DNA of 64,000 bases from NCBI RefSeq assembly GCF_024359545.1, contig NZ_JAKQZG010000004.1:1-64000 (forward strand), given 5' to 3'. This stretch comes from Jiella marina. Its GTDB lineage: Bacteria; Pseudomonadota; Alphaproteobacteria; Rhizobiales; Rhizobiaceae. Shown here piece after piece: positions 17,198-25,946 of this stretch. Both the position numbers and the translations under genes were made by a program. The notes beneath the pieces were generated by a model. That model had not been told where the DNA came from and did not search any database. It worked only from the letters and a program-made list of their open reading frames with translations. Position 1 is the stretch's first letter; each line of letters begins with the position of its first letter.

Positions 17198-19840
17198 ATG
17201 GCTCAGAATGACGCGCCGAAGAAGTGGCTGCCGTCGCGGCGGCTCGGATGGACCCGGCGCTCCACCTATGCGTCGATCCTTCTCGAGCGGATCTGGCCGC
17301 CACTGATCGCGCTGGTCGGTGTCGGGGCGCTGTTTCTGATCATCGCCTGGTTCGGCCTGTTCCAGATGGCGGGACCCACCGGCCGTCTGGTGATCCTCGT
17401 CATTCTCGGTCTGTGCGCCGTCGCCACGCTCTGGCTCGCCCGCAATGTCCGGCTTCCGAAGTCGGCCGACGTCGATCAGCGGATCGAACATGTGAGCCGG
17501 CTACGCCACCAGCCGCTGAGGACCCAAGGCGAAGCGACCACCTCGACCGATCCGTTCGCCGCCGCCCTGTGGCGCGAGCATCAGCATCGAATGGCCGCGC
17601 AGCTGCGGCACCTGTCGGGTGGTGCACCCACCATGCGCACCGAGCGCCTCGACCCGTTCGGAATGCGGGCCCTGGTCGCTCTTCTGCTCGTCACGGCCTT
17701 TGCCTTTTCATTCGGGCCGAGCGGCGGGCGGATTGCCGACGCCTTTGTGACCGAAGAAGCCCGTGAGGCCGTCGGCCGGCGCGTCGATGCCTGGGTCACC
17801 CCGCCAGCTTACACCCGCCAGCCGCCGATCTTCCTTGCCGCGAACGAGGGCGAGGCCGTCACGGTCCCCGAGGGCAGCGTGCTTTCAGTGCGCGTGTCGG
17901 ACGGTCGTTCCGTGGGCCTCAGCTTCCAGCCGGAGGGTTCCGACAGCGAGGCTTTGGAAGTGCCGGCGGTCGACGAGACCTCCGCGGACGAGGCGACGTC
18001 CGATGTCGAAGGCGTCGCGGAGGCCTCGGCCGATGAGGATGAGGTTGCCGCCAGCGGGCCGAAGTCCTATGAATTCGCTCTGGCCGAGGGTGGCGACGTC
18101 ACGCTTGCAACGAGCTTCTCGACACTCGGCGAATGGCGCTTTGCCGTCACGCCCGATCATGATCCCGAGATCGCCTTCAGCGAGGAGCCGAGCCAGGCGC
18201 GCAACGGCGCCCTGCAACTCGCCTATGAGGTCAGCGACGACTATGGCGTGCGCAAGGCGCGGGCGGAGGTCGCCATCGAGGAGGAGCGGGCGCCCGGCGC
18301 GCGCGCTTTGGTCGAGCCACCCGAGATCCGGCTTGCGCTTCCACGCCGCACGCAAGGTGCGGCCGAGGCCAAGACCAGCGCCGACCTGACTGACAGCCCC
18401 TATGCGGGCGCCGAAGTCGCCCTGACCCTCGTGGCCGAGGACGATGCGGCGCAGACGGGTCGCTCCGACCCCTATCGGATGACGCTGCCGGAGCGAAATT
18501 TCTTCAATCCGCTCGCCCGCGCCGTGGTGGAGCAGCGGCGCATTCTGGCGCTCGACGCCAACGCCGCCCGCCGGGTGGTCGACATGCTCGACGCCGTGAC
18601 CCTGCGCGGCGACGAATTCATCGAAAATCCCAGCGATTATCTGGCACTGCGTGCGGTGCGCACGCGCATCGCCGCCGCCAAGAATGACGAGACCTTGCTG
18701 TCTGCGGTCGACTTCATGTGGGAGATCGCACTCGGCATCGAGGACGGCGATCTGTCGCTGGCCGAGCGCAGGCTTCGCGACGCTCGCGAGCAACTCGCCG
18801 AAGCCTTGGAGAATGGCGCCTCGAACGAGGAGATCGACCGGCTGATGCAGGAACTCCGCGAGGCGATGCAGGAGTATATGCAAGCCTTGGCGGAAGCGAT
18901 GCGTGACCAGCCGCCGATGAGTCAGGAGCAGATGCAGTCCCAGAACATGATGGAGCTGCGTCCGCAGGATCTGCAGGAAATGCTCGACAGGATCGAGGAT
19001 CTGGCGAAGTCCGGGTCCAAGGACGCCGCCCAGCAGCTTCTCTCCGAGCTGCAGCAGATGATGGACAATCTCCAGGCCATGCGTCCTGGCCAGCAGCAGC
19101 AGGGCCAGCAGAGCCCGATGCAGGAGCAGATGAACAAGATGGGCGAACTGCTGCAGCGCCAGCAGGAGCTTCGCGACCAGACTTACGATCTCGGCCGGCG
19201 CCAATACCGCCAGCAGCAACAGCAGCAGAGGCAGGGCCAGAACGCTCAGCAACAGCAGCAGCAACAAGGCCAGCAGGGCGAGCCCCAGCAAGGCGGGGAG
19301 CAGATGACCGCCGAAGAGATGCAGGAGATGATGCGCCAGTTGCAGGAGCAGCAGGGTCAGTTGCAGGAGCAGCTCGAGGCCATGCGCAAGGAGCTCGAAG
19401 GCATGGGCATGCAGCCGAACGAGGATTTCGGCGAGGCCGGCGACGCCATGGGCCGCGCCGAGGGAGCGCTCGGCGAAAGCAACGATGGTGAGGCCGTCGG
19501 TCAGCAGGGTCGTGCCCTAGAGGCGCTGCGTCGCGGCGCCCAGGACATGATGCAGCAGATGCAGCAGGCCATGCAGCAAGGACAAGGCCAGGGTCAGGGA
19601 CAGCCGGGTCAGATGGGGCAGGGCTTCAACGGCAGGCAGATGAACCAGGCCGGCCGCGACCCGCTCGGGCGGCAGCGCCATTCCCAGGGGCCGGACTTCG
19701 GACAGGATGTTGGTGTGCCTGACGAGATCGACACCCAGCGTGCCCGGGAAATCCTTGACGCGATTCGCGAACGGCTCGGCAACGCCCTCTCGCCGCAACA
19801 GGAACGCGAGTATCTGGAGCGTCTGCTCGAAACGCCCTGA
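17198..19840 (+). CDS. TIGR02302/DUF4175 family membrane protein with Gln-rich C terminus
   Basis: An 880-residue protein of a conserved but uncharacterised alphaproteobacterial family found downstream of lysA. Two membrane helices are near the N terminus (about residues 35-85) and another at about 155-175; the large remainder is probably periplasmic. Residues about 540-640 are helical and rich in Glu/Gln/Met. Around 630-720 the protein becomes almost pure Gln with interspersed Gly/Pro, encoded by runs of CAG/CAA, with a second Gln-Gly stretch at about 790-820. It ends EREYLERLLETP. A TTG upstream at 17174 is in frame; ATG 17198 is preferred because MAQNDAP follows a purine-rich GGAACGGGG. 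An envelope role is plausible from topology but unproven. Confidence 0.9.
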   Translation: MAQNDAPKKWLPSRRLGWTRRSTYASILLERIWPPLIALVGVGALFLIIAWFGLFQMAGPTGRLVILVILGLCAVATLWLARNVRLPKSADVDQRIEHVSRLRHQPLRTQGEATTSTDPFAAALWREHQHRMAAQLRHLSGGAPTMRTERLDPFGMRALVALLLVTAFAFSFGPSGGRIADAFVTEEAREAVGRRVDAWVTPPAYTRQPPIFLAANEGEAVTVPEGSVLSVRVSDGRSVGLSFQPEGSDSEALEVPAVDETSADEATSDVEGVAEASADEDEVAASGPKSYEFALAEGGDVTLATSFSTLGEWRFAVTPDHDPEIAFSEEPSQARNGALQLAYEVSDDYGVRKARAEVAIEEERAPGARALVEPPEIRLALPRRTQGAAEAKTSADLTDSPYAGAEVALTLVAEDDAAQTGRSDPYRMTLPERNFFNPLARAVVEQRRILALDANAARRVVDMLDAVTLRGDEFIENPSDYLALRAVRTRIAAAKNDETLLSAVDFMWEIALGIEDGDLSLAERRLRDAREQLAEALENGASNEEIDRLMQELREAMQEYMQALAEAMRDQPPMSQEQMQSQNMMELRPQDLQEMLDRIEDLAKSGSKDAAQQLLSELQQMMDNLQAMRPGQQQQGQQSPMQEQMNKMGELLQRQQELRDQTYDLGRRQYRQQQQQQRQGQNAQQQQQQQGQQGEPQQGGEQMTAEEMQEMMRQLQEQQGQLQEQLEAMRKELEGMGMQPNEDFGEAGDAMGRAEGALGESNDGEAVGQQGRALEALRRGAQDMMQQMQQAMQQGQGQGQGQPGQMGQGFNGRQMNQAGRDPLGRQRHSQGPDFGQDVGVPDEIDTQRAREILDAIRERLGNALSPQQEREYLERLLETP

Positions 19841-19866
19841 GACCGGGTTGCAGGAGGGGGGATTGT

Positions 19867-19882
19867 TTGCCCATATTGGCAA
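19867..19882. promoter_or_regulatory. 16-bp imperfect palindrome upstream of the FNR-type regulator
   Basis: TTGCCCATATTGGCAA is symmetrical at 14 of 16 positions and lies 59 bases before the TTG start of the regulator. It is similar in layout to a Crp/Fnr-family site, but the half-site is TTGCC rather than the FNR TTGAT. It may be an autoregulatory operator; it was found by eye and has not been scored. Confidence 0.35.
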
Positions 19883-19941
19883 TGCTCGGACCAGCCTGAT
19901 AGCAGATGCCGTGCTGATACGTGCGGAACGAGGGGTCGAAA

Positions 19942-20736
19942 TTGGCCAATTTGCTGGAAAAACGCGCAGCCGGTACGCGCCACCGCGACGACGGCGGTCC
20001 TTCTGACGGCCGGCAGGATATCCATAATTCGGAATTGCCGGTCCTCTGCGTCTCGTGCGAGGCGCGGCACAGGGGGATATGCGGGGCGTTGGCGCCGGAC
20101 GAGCTGGTGGAACTCAGCCGACACACCTCGAAGAAGGTCTATCCGGCGGATGCCGAGCTCAGCGCTGCGGACGAACCGGTCAGGAGCTATGCGAACATCC
20201 TGCGCGGTGTCGTCAAGCTGTCACGGCTGACCGCCGACGGGCGCCAGCAGATCGTCGGTCTGCAATTCGCACCGGACTTCCTGGGCCGTCCCTTTCGTGC
20301 AAGCACCGGCGTGACGGCGGAAGCCGCGACGGACATCGAGGTGTGCACCTTCCCGAAGGAAGCCATCGAGGCAATGATCGCGCGCTCGCCGAAGCTCGAA
20401 CACCGCATGCACGAGCAGGCGCTGAAGGAACTTGACGAGGCGCGGGAGTGGATCTTCACGCTCGGCCGCAAGTCGGCGGCCGAAAAGGTCGCGAGCTTCA
20501 TCCATCTGATCGCCGCCAATGCCGACCCGTTACAGGCCGCGGGCGAGGGGCCTGTTGAAGTGGAACTGCCGCTGAAGCGCGCCGACATCGCGGATTTTCT
20601 CGGCCTGACCATCGAAACGGTCAGCCGCCAGATCACCAAGCTCAGAAAGGCCGGCATCATCGTGATCGCCAACAACCGGACGGTTCGCGTGCCTGACATG
20701 GCTCGTCTGGAAGCGGCCTGCGAGACCGATCGATAG
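19942..20736 (+). CDS. Oxygen-responsive Crp/Fnr transcription regulator (FnrL/FnrN type)
   Basis: A protein of about 264 residues with a cyclic-nucleotide-binding fold and a C-terminal winged helix-turn-helix. The N terminus holds C36-x2-C39-x7-C47 (CVSCEARHRGIC), and a fourth cysteine, C135, sits in the sensor domain (DIEVCTFP). This is the four-cysteine set that binds the [4Fe-4S] cluster in FnrL/FnrN. The recognition helix ETVSR (E225, S228, R229) is that of FNR, predicting TTGAT-N4-ATCAA targets. It should activate microaerobic genes when oxygen is low. The start is TTG 19942, five bases after AGGGGT; GTG 19921 in frame is an alternative without a Shine-Dalgarno. Confidence 0.92.
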   Translation: MANLLEKRAAGTRHRDDGGPSDGRQDIHNSELPVLCVSCEARHRGICGALAPDELVELSRHTSKKVYPADAELSAADEPVRSYANILRGVVKLSRLTADGRQQIVGLQFAPDFLGRPFRASTGVTAEAATDIEVCTFPKEAIEAMIARSPKLEHRMHEQALKELDEAREWIFTLGRKSAAEKVASFIHLIAANADPLQAAGEGPVEVELPLKRADIADFLGLTIETVSRQITKLRKAGIIVIANNRTVRVPDMARLEAACETDR

Positions 20737-20748
20737 CTTCGGCGTGCC

Positions 20749-20776
20749 GCTGCCCGCCACGAGGGTCGCGGGCAGC
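20749..20776. terminator. Hairpin between convergent fnr-type gene and choV
   Basis: GCTGCCCG at 20749-20756 pairs perfectly with CGGGCAGC at 20769-20776 over a 12-base loop, inside the 45-base convergent spacer. There is no clear U-tract on either strand, so this is only a candidate bidirectional terminator. Confidence 0.35.
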
Positions 20777-20781
20777 CTCGA

Positions 20782-21828
20782 TCACTGGTGACGCTGGAGC
20801 GCGTCGACGATTTCCTGGGGGCCGATCTGTCCGAGGATCTGGCCGTTGTGGGAGACGACGACCTTTCCGCGTGACGAACTCAGCGTCTTCATGATCCGCT
20901 TCAGCGGCGTGTCGGGTTCGGCCATCTGCGCCACGTGATCCAGCGACGCGGCGCCGTCCGCCTTGTCCACCGGCTTCATGACATCAGAGGCGGTGAGGAC
21001 GTTCATCGGATTCATGTGGGCGACGAAGTCGGCGACATAGTCGTCGGCCGGGCGCAGCACGATATCCTGGGCGGTGCCGAGCTGGACGATTCGGCCGCCT
21101 TCCATGATTGCGATGCGATTGCCGATCTTGAAAGCCTCGTCGAGATCGTGGCTGACGAAGATGATCGTCTTCTTCAGCCGCTGCTGGAACTCCAGCAATT
21201 CGTCCTGCAATCTCGAGCGAATCAGCGGATCGAGCGCGGAGAACGGCTCGTCCATCAACAGGATCGGCGCTTCGGTCGCGAAGGCGCGAGCCAGACCGAC
21301 GCGCTGCTGCATCCCGCCCGAGAGTTCGCCGACGCGGTTTTCCGCCCAGTTGGTCAGGCCGACGAGATCGAGCTGGCTGCGGGCCTTCTCCTCGCGCTCC
21401 TGACGCGACATGCCGGACAGTTCCAGTCCGAGCGCAACGTTGTCGACGACGTTGCGCCAGGGAAGGAGGCCGAACTGCTGGAAGACCATCGACACGCGCG
21501 ACAGGCGCATCCTCCGCAGCGTTTTCGCATCCGCATGGGTGATGTCGGTCATGCTGGTCCCGTCATTGACGAGGACCTTGCCGCGGCAGACCGGATTGAG
21601 GCCGTTGACGGCGCGCAGAAGCGTCGACTTGCCTGATCCGGAAAGCCCCATCAGGACGAGGATCTCACCCTCCGCCACGTCGAGAGAGCAGGCGTGCACC
21701 CCGAGCACCTGTCCGGTTTCGGACTGGATCTCGCTGCGCGTCTTGCCCGCATCCATGAGCGGAAGGGCCTCGGTCGGCTTGTTTCCGAAGACGATGTTCA
21801 CATCGTCGAAGACGACGGCCTGGCTCAT
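20782..21828 (-). CDS. choV: Choline/betaine ABC transporter ATP-binding protein
   Basis: The 348-residue ATPase has Walker A GLSGSGKST (61-69), signature LSGGMQQ (169-175) and Walker B ILLMDEP (189-195). The C-terminal 75 residues resemble the CBS-like regulatory extension of quaternary-amine transporters (ProV/ChoV). The N terminus MSQAVVFDDVNIVFGNKPTEAL is typical of ChoV. ATG 21828 overlaps the stop of the permease gene by four bases, which implies translational coupling; the open frame runs further upstream only as an overlap with the permease. It energises uptake of choline, used for phosphatidylcholine synthesis or betaine formation. A pcs gene is present at 42 kb, which makes choline import useful here. 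Confidence 0.94.
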   Translation of the reverse strand: MSQAVVFDDVNIVFGNKPTEALPLMDAGKTRSEIQSETGQVLGVHACSLDVAEGEILVLMGLSGSGKSTLLRAVNGLNPVCRGKVLVNDGTSMTDITHADAKTLRRMRLSRVSMVFQQFGLLPWRNVVDNVALGLELSGMSRQEREEKARSQLDLVGLTNWAENRVGELSGGMQQRVGLARAFATEAPILLMDEPFSALDPLIRSRLQDELLEFQQRLKKTIIFVSHDLDEAFKIGNRIAIMEGGRIVQLGTAQDIVLRPADDYVADFVAHMNPMNVLTASDVMKPVDKADGAASLDHVAQMAEPDTPLKRIMKTLSSSRGKVVVSHNGQILGQIGPQEIVDALQRHQ

Positions 21829-22664
21829 GCGTTCGCCCTCCCGATGCGCAACACGCGGTCGAGCATGATCGCGACCACGACGATGATGAAGCCCGATTCG
21901 AAGCCAAGCGCCGTGTTCACCTGGCCGAGCGCACGCATGACCGGCACGCCGAGGCCATTGGCGCCGACGAGGGCCGCGATGACGACCATGGAGAGCGAGA
22001 GCATGATGGTCTGGTTGAGGCCTGCCATGATCTGGGGAAGGGCATAGGGCAGTTCGACCTTGACGAGCTTCTGCCATCCCGTTGCGCCGAAGGCGTCGGC
22101 CGCTTCGAGAAGCGGCGTCGGCACCGAGGAGATGCCGAGGTGGGTCAGTCGGATCGGCGCGGGGACGACGAAGATGACCGTGGCGAGCAGGCCGGGCACC
22201 ATGCCGATGCCGAAGAAGACGATCGCCGGGATGAGATAGACGAAGGTCGGCAGCGTCTGCATGAGATCGAGGATCGGCTGCAGAACCTTGTAGAGCTTGG
22301 GGCGGTGGGCCGCGGCGATGCCGATCGGCACGCCGACCGCCATGCAGACCACACAGGCCGAGACGACCAGCGTCAAGCTCTCGACGGTCTCGTCCCAATA
22401 GCCCTGATTGAGAATGAAGAGGAAGCCGACGAGGACGAAAAGCCCCATCTTCCAGCTCTTCTGGACCCACCAGGCGAAGAGGGCGAAGACCAGGATGACC
22501 GCGATCGGAGGCGGGGTTTCCAAGACCCAGAGCAGGGATTCGATGAGCGTATCCATGGCGCTCGCCAATCCGTCGAAGAACCAGCCTCCATGGTTCTGGA
22601 GCCAGTCGAAGATGCTCTCGGCGGTATCGCCCACCGGGATCTTGTATTCCGTCAGCCAGTCCAA
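21825..22664 (-). CDS. choW: Choline ABC transporter permease
   Basis: The 279-residue permease has about six to seven membrane helices. The cytoplasmic EAA-type loop (EAADAFGATGWQKLVKVELPYALPQIMAGL) is in the C-terminal half. The N-terminal 60 residues (GDTAESIFDWLQNHGGWFFDGL) match ChoW/ProW. The start is TTG 22664: GGAGGG lies seven bases upstream and the resulting MDWLTEYKIPVG is the expected N terminus, whereas the open frame further upstream runs into choX. It is cotranscribed with choV by a four-base overlap. Confidence 0.93.
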   Translation of the reverse strand: MDWLTEYKIPVGDTAESIFDWLQNHGGWFFDGLASAMDTLIESLLWVLETPPPIAVILVFALFAWWVQKSWKMGLFVLVGFLFILNQGYWDETVESLTLVVSACVVCMAVGVPIGIAAAHRPKLYKVLQPILDLMQTLPTFVYLIPAIVFFGIGMVPGLLATVIFVVPAPIRLTHLGISSVPTPLLEAADAFGATGWQKLVKVELPYALPQIMAGLNQTIMLSLSMVVIAALVGANGLGVPVMRALGQVNTALGFESGFIIVVVAIMLDRVLRIGRANA

Positions 22665-22687
22665 ACGCTTAACCCTCCAGCCATTGG

Positions 22688-22713
22688 AAAAATCCCCGGC
22701 CGAGAGGCCGGGG
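22688..22713 (-). terminator. Intra-operon rho-independent terminator/attenuator between choX and choW
   Basis: On the minus strand CCCCGGCC-TCTC-GGCCGGGG forms a perfect 8-bp stem with a four-base loop (22694-22713 on the plus strand) followed directly by ATTTTTCC. This has the form of an intrinsic terminator and lies between the binding-protein gene and the permease. It probably lowers choWV expression relative to choX or stabilises the choX mRNA 3' end. Confidence 0.72.
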
Positions 22714-22741
22714 AGTATCGTCCTGTCTTGGGATGTCGACC

Positions 22742-23677
22742 TTAGAGGCCGAGTTCTTCCTTCACCGCCGGAAGGCCGGGCTCGCCGCTGACCGTGGTCA
22801 CGCCTTCGAGCCAGCTCTCCCACTCGCCCGGATTGTTCTTGAGCCAGGCTTCGGTGGCGTCCGCGGGATCCTCGCCCTCGTCGAGGATCTGGCCCATGAT
22901 GGAGTTCTCCATCGGCAGCGAGAACTTGATGTTCTCGAGCAGCTTCGCGACATTCGGGCATTCTTCGGCGTAGCCTTGGCGGGTCACCGTCTGGACGATT
23001 CCTTCGCCGCCGAAGAAGTCTTCGCCGCCGGGAAGATACTTCAGATCGTAATTGGCGTTCATCGGGTGCGGCTCCCATCCGAGGAAGACGATCGGCTCCT
23101 CCTTCTTGTAGGCGCGGCCCACCATGGCCAGCATGCCCTGCTCGGAGCTCTCGATGACCTCGAATCCTTCGAGGTCGTGTTTGTTCTCCTCGGTCAGCGA
23201 GACGAGGTAGCCATTGCCCTCATTGCCGGGCTCGATGCCGTAGATCTTGCCATCGAGTTCGTCGCGGAACTTGGCGATGTCGGCATAGGACTTCAGACCC
23301 GCCTCATAGGCGTAGGTCGGCGTGGCGAGGGTGTATTTGGTGCCGGTCAGATTGGTGCCGATCACCTCGATCTCGCCCGAGTCCAGATAGGGCTGGATCG
23401 CGCCCTTCTGAGCCGGCATCCAGTTGCCGAGGAAGACGTCGACATCGTCGCTTTCCAGCGAGGCGAAGGTCACCGGAACCGAGAGGATCTTCACGTCGAC
23501 GTCGTAACCGAGCCCTTCGAGAATGTGCTTGGTCGTCGCCGTCGTGGTGGTGATATCGGTCCAGCCAACATCGGACATGCTGACGGTCGAGCAGCTTTCG
23601 GCGTCCTGGGCGGCGGCCGGAAAAGCCAGCAGCGTCGCTCCCAGGGCAGCGCCTAGAATCGTGGAATTCCGTGTCAT
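22742..23677 (-). CDS. choX: Choline ABC transporter substrate-binding protein
   Basis: The 311-residue periplasmic protein has a Sec signal peptide ending in AFPAAAQ at about residue 24, then DAESCSTVSMSDVGWTDI. It belongs to the OpuAC/ChoX type II binding-protein family. The conserved VFLGNWMPA and VFLGWEPHPMN stretches supply tryptophans for an aromatic box that binds the trimethylammonium group. It is the first gene of choXWV, with a terminator-like hairpin separating it from choW. No betAB or betI genes follow. Choline specificity is inferred from family resemblance; betaine is the alternative ligand. Confidence 0.94.
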   Translation of the reverse strand: MTRNSTILGAALGATLLAFPAAAQDAESCSTVSMSDVGWTDITTTTATTKHILEGLGYDVDVKILSVPVTFASLESDDVDVFLGNWMPAQKGAIQPYLDSGEIEVIGTNLTGTKYTLATPTYAYEAGLKSYADIAKFRDELDGKIYGIEPGNEGNGYLVSLTEENKHDLEGFEVIESSEQGMLAMVGRAYKKEEPIVFLGWEPHPMNANYDLKYLPGGEDFFGGEGIVQTVTRQGYAEECPNVAKLLENIKFSLPMENSIMGQILDEGEDPADATEAWLKNNPGEWESWLEGVTTVSGEPGLPAVKEELGL

Positions 23678-23820
23678 GAATGTCTCCTGTGGTGTGTGGC
23701 AGGTGGCGGTCCGAAGCCGCCCCCATGAGGTTGCCCTTGCCCGGGGCGATTATCACCCGACGATCTGACGCAGCGCAACGGGCGGCGTGGTCATTTCGGC
23801 AGATATGTCATCTTTTCGGA

Positions 23821-24372
23821 TCAACCCCTCTCTTCGGCCGGCGGCGCTTTCCAACCGCGGGGCAAATCCTGGTTGCGGTGGTAGCCCGGACCGACGGTCA
23901 GGGGTTTGGGCGGCACGACGCGATCTGAAATTTGCGACGCGACGGTGAAATCCCCTTCGAAGAGCACCGCTTTGTCCCCGTTTTGAACGAGGCGGACCGA
24001 GACACGATAGGGCCGTTTCGCCTCGATGCCTCTCAGCGGCGGCGAACGAAGAGCGTAGCGCTTGCTCCGCGGGGTCAGCTTCGCCCTGACGCGATGCGGA
24101 GGTCCACCGGCTGGATCCTCGAATTCGGCTTCGATGACCGAGTAGTTCCTGACCGGTTTCTGAACGACGGCGGTGAAGCCGTAATAGGCGTCGGAAACCC
24201 GGTAGTTGAAGACAAAGCCGGCTCCGGCGATCTTCAGATAGGGTTTTTCACCAACGTCTTCGCGAAACATCAGGCCGATGACGAACAGGATGACCGCAAG
24301 ACCGGTCAGGCCTACGGCCACATGCCGAAACGTCATCGCGCGAAGTGGTTTCAACAGGCCCTGAAGCCTCAC
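23821..24372 (-). CDS. Membrane-anchored protein of unknown function
   Basis: I do not recognise this 183-residue protein. One membrane helix is at about residues 17-37 (VAVGLTGLAVILFVIGLMF) with a basic cytoplasmic start, so the remaining 145 residues are probably periplasmic. They look like a small beta-sandwich (YRVSVRLVQNGDKAVLFEGDFTV) with a Pro-rich tail ending PPAEERG. A second in-frame ATG at residue 13 (MTFRHVAVG) is an alternative start. It resembles FixH only in topology, and no fix genes are present. It stands alone between choX and an outer-membrane-like protein. Confidence 0.72.
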   Translation of the reverse strand: MRLQGLLKPLRAMTFRHVAVGLTGLAVILFVIGLMFREDVGEKPYLKIAGAGFVFNYRVSDAYYGFTAVVQKPVRNYSVIEAEFEDPAGGPPHRVRAKLTPRSKRYALRSPPLRGIEAKRPYRVSVRLVQNGDKAVLFEGDFTVASQISDRVVPPKPLTVGPGYHRNQDLPRGWKAPPAEERG

Positions 24373-24569
24373 GAATCCTGTGCCGGGGCGGGTGGTGACA
24401 ACGCGGTGTCGTCATGCGCCAAGGCTTTGGTTTTGGGGCAAAACGGCGGAAAGCGTTCGCCTCTTCCGCCAGCATGCGTGGACTGCTGGAACATTGCACA
24501 AGCGGAAAACGAGGGCAAGTGCCATGATTTCGAGCGTTTGCCCGCTCCCGGGAGATCGGTTTTGGAACC

Positions 24570-25823
24570 TCAGAAGCGCCAGGTCGAGGACATGCGCACG
24601 GTCTCCGGCCGCCCTTCGGCCAGGGGCCTCGTCTCGTAGTTCATGTTGAGGGAGAGTTCTTCGAACAATTGGACCGAGGTCCCCGCATTGAGCTTGAGAG
24701 TTTCGCCTGCCGTCGTGACCGGAGCGAGCGTTTCGCCGATTTCACGCGCGGCGTCCGCGACTTTCGTGCGGGCCCGATGGTAGAGCGTATAGCCGAGCCT
24801 GATCCCCGCCTTCGGCGTGACCGTGATCCAGTCCGGCAGCCTGCGGATCGGCAATTCCGCTTCGAGGCCCATGGAGCTGCCGAAGGAGGCCTTGCTCTGC
24901 GGCCCGACTGAATAGCTGAAATTGCCGATACCCTGGCGGGTGGGATCGAGGCGTACCATCTTCGCGCTCGTCTCGAGGTAGGGGCGCAGTCTGAGATCGC
25001 CGATCTCCTGCTTGGTGCCGATGGCGATTTCGGCGAATGCGCCGAGCCCGCTGCGTTCGACCGCGAGCGGGATCTTGCCCGATTCAGCGGTGCGATCGTC
25101 GGACAATCTGAGACCCGAAACACCGATGGCGGCTTCGGCGAACCGCGCCTCGTCGGGATGAAAGGATGCGTAGACAGCAAGGGAGCCGAGCGCCGCTTCG
25201 GCCCGGTTTTCGCCTTCATCCGCCGTGGTCGTACCGTTGGAGGCACCGAATGCCATGCCGAGGGCGAGATCGGCGGAGTGCCGGATATCGAAGCCGAAGC
25301 TGAGATTGGTGTCGATGCGCTCGAAGCCGAGTCCCGTGGGTGCGAAATCCTCACGGGCGAAGTTGACCGAACCGCCCGTCCAGGCCCGAGCCGCGTTGGG
25401 GCATCGGCCGGTCACGCGGCGCGAAGTCAGCGTCTTGCGGCGGGTGATCGCCCGCTTGTCCCGGCTTTCGACGAAAACGTCCCAGTCGTCTGAGCCGCGC
25501 TGCTCCTGACCGATGGCGAGGCGCAAAGACAGAGGTTCGCAGGCATCGGCCCTCAGTCCTTTCAGATGGGTTCGGACATTGGCGCTTTGGCCTGTTGTCA
25601 GCCGCAGGGCGAGAGCGTTCTGACGATCGACCGAGGCGAGGGCGGCTGCTCTGACGACACGATCCAGATTGCCGGCCTTCGCGAATGTCAGCGTCGAGAC
25701 GCTGGCGACGACGATGAGAAAGCCGAAGCCGCGACCGGGGAACGACGAGCGGCGGTGCCACCGGGTTGTGCCGGCGGGTCGCTTGGTCTCGCCTGGATCA
25801 GGCCGCCTCTCGTGATCCGTCAT
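24570..25823 (-). CDS. Outer-membrane beta-barrel protein, autotransporter-domain-like
   Basis: The 417-residue protein has a hydrophobic signal or anchor at about residues 33-50 (GFGFLIVVASVSTLTFAKAG). From about residue 150 it shows alternating amphipathic strands (LSFGFDIRHSADLALGMAFGAS, LGAFAEIAIGTKQEIGDLRLRPYLET) and terminates in TWRF, a C-terminal aromatic residue typical of outer-membrane barrels. The pattern is that of a stand-alone autotransporter barrel: the 100-residue N-terminal part is too short for a passenger. Function is unknown. An AT-rich region upstream (25860-25925) probably contains its promoter. Confidence 0.75.
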   Translation of the reverse strand: MTDHERRPDPGETKRPAGTTRWHRRSSFPGRGFGFLIVVASVSTLTFAKAGNLDRVVRAAALASVDRQNALALRLTTGQSANVRTHLKGLRADACEPLSLRLAIGQEQRGSDDWDVFVESRDKRAITRRKTLTSRRVTGRCPNAARAWTGGSVNFAREDFAPTGLGFERIDTNLSFGFDIRHSADLALGMAFGASNGTTTADEGENRAEAALGSLAVYASFHPDEARFAEAAIGVSGLRLSDDRTAESGKIPLAVERSGLGAFAEIAIGTKQEIGDLRLRPYLETSAKMVRLDPTRQGIGNFSYSVGPQSKASFGSSMGLEAELPIRRLPDWITVTPKAGIRLGYTLYHRARTKVADAAREIGETLAPVTTAGETLKLNAGTSVQLFEELSLNMNYETRPLAEGRPETVRMSSTWRF

Positions 25824-25946
25824 GGTCCATTTGCCTTCGCGCGGTTGCGAAACTCATGGACCGACAAAGCCATTCTTATGGTTAATGAAAAGTTAAATCA
25901 TTGGTTTTGTTTGTGAAAAAGGCAAAGAGAGAGACCGGAGCGGATC

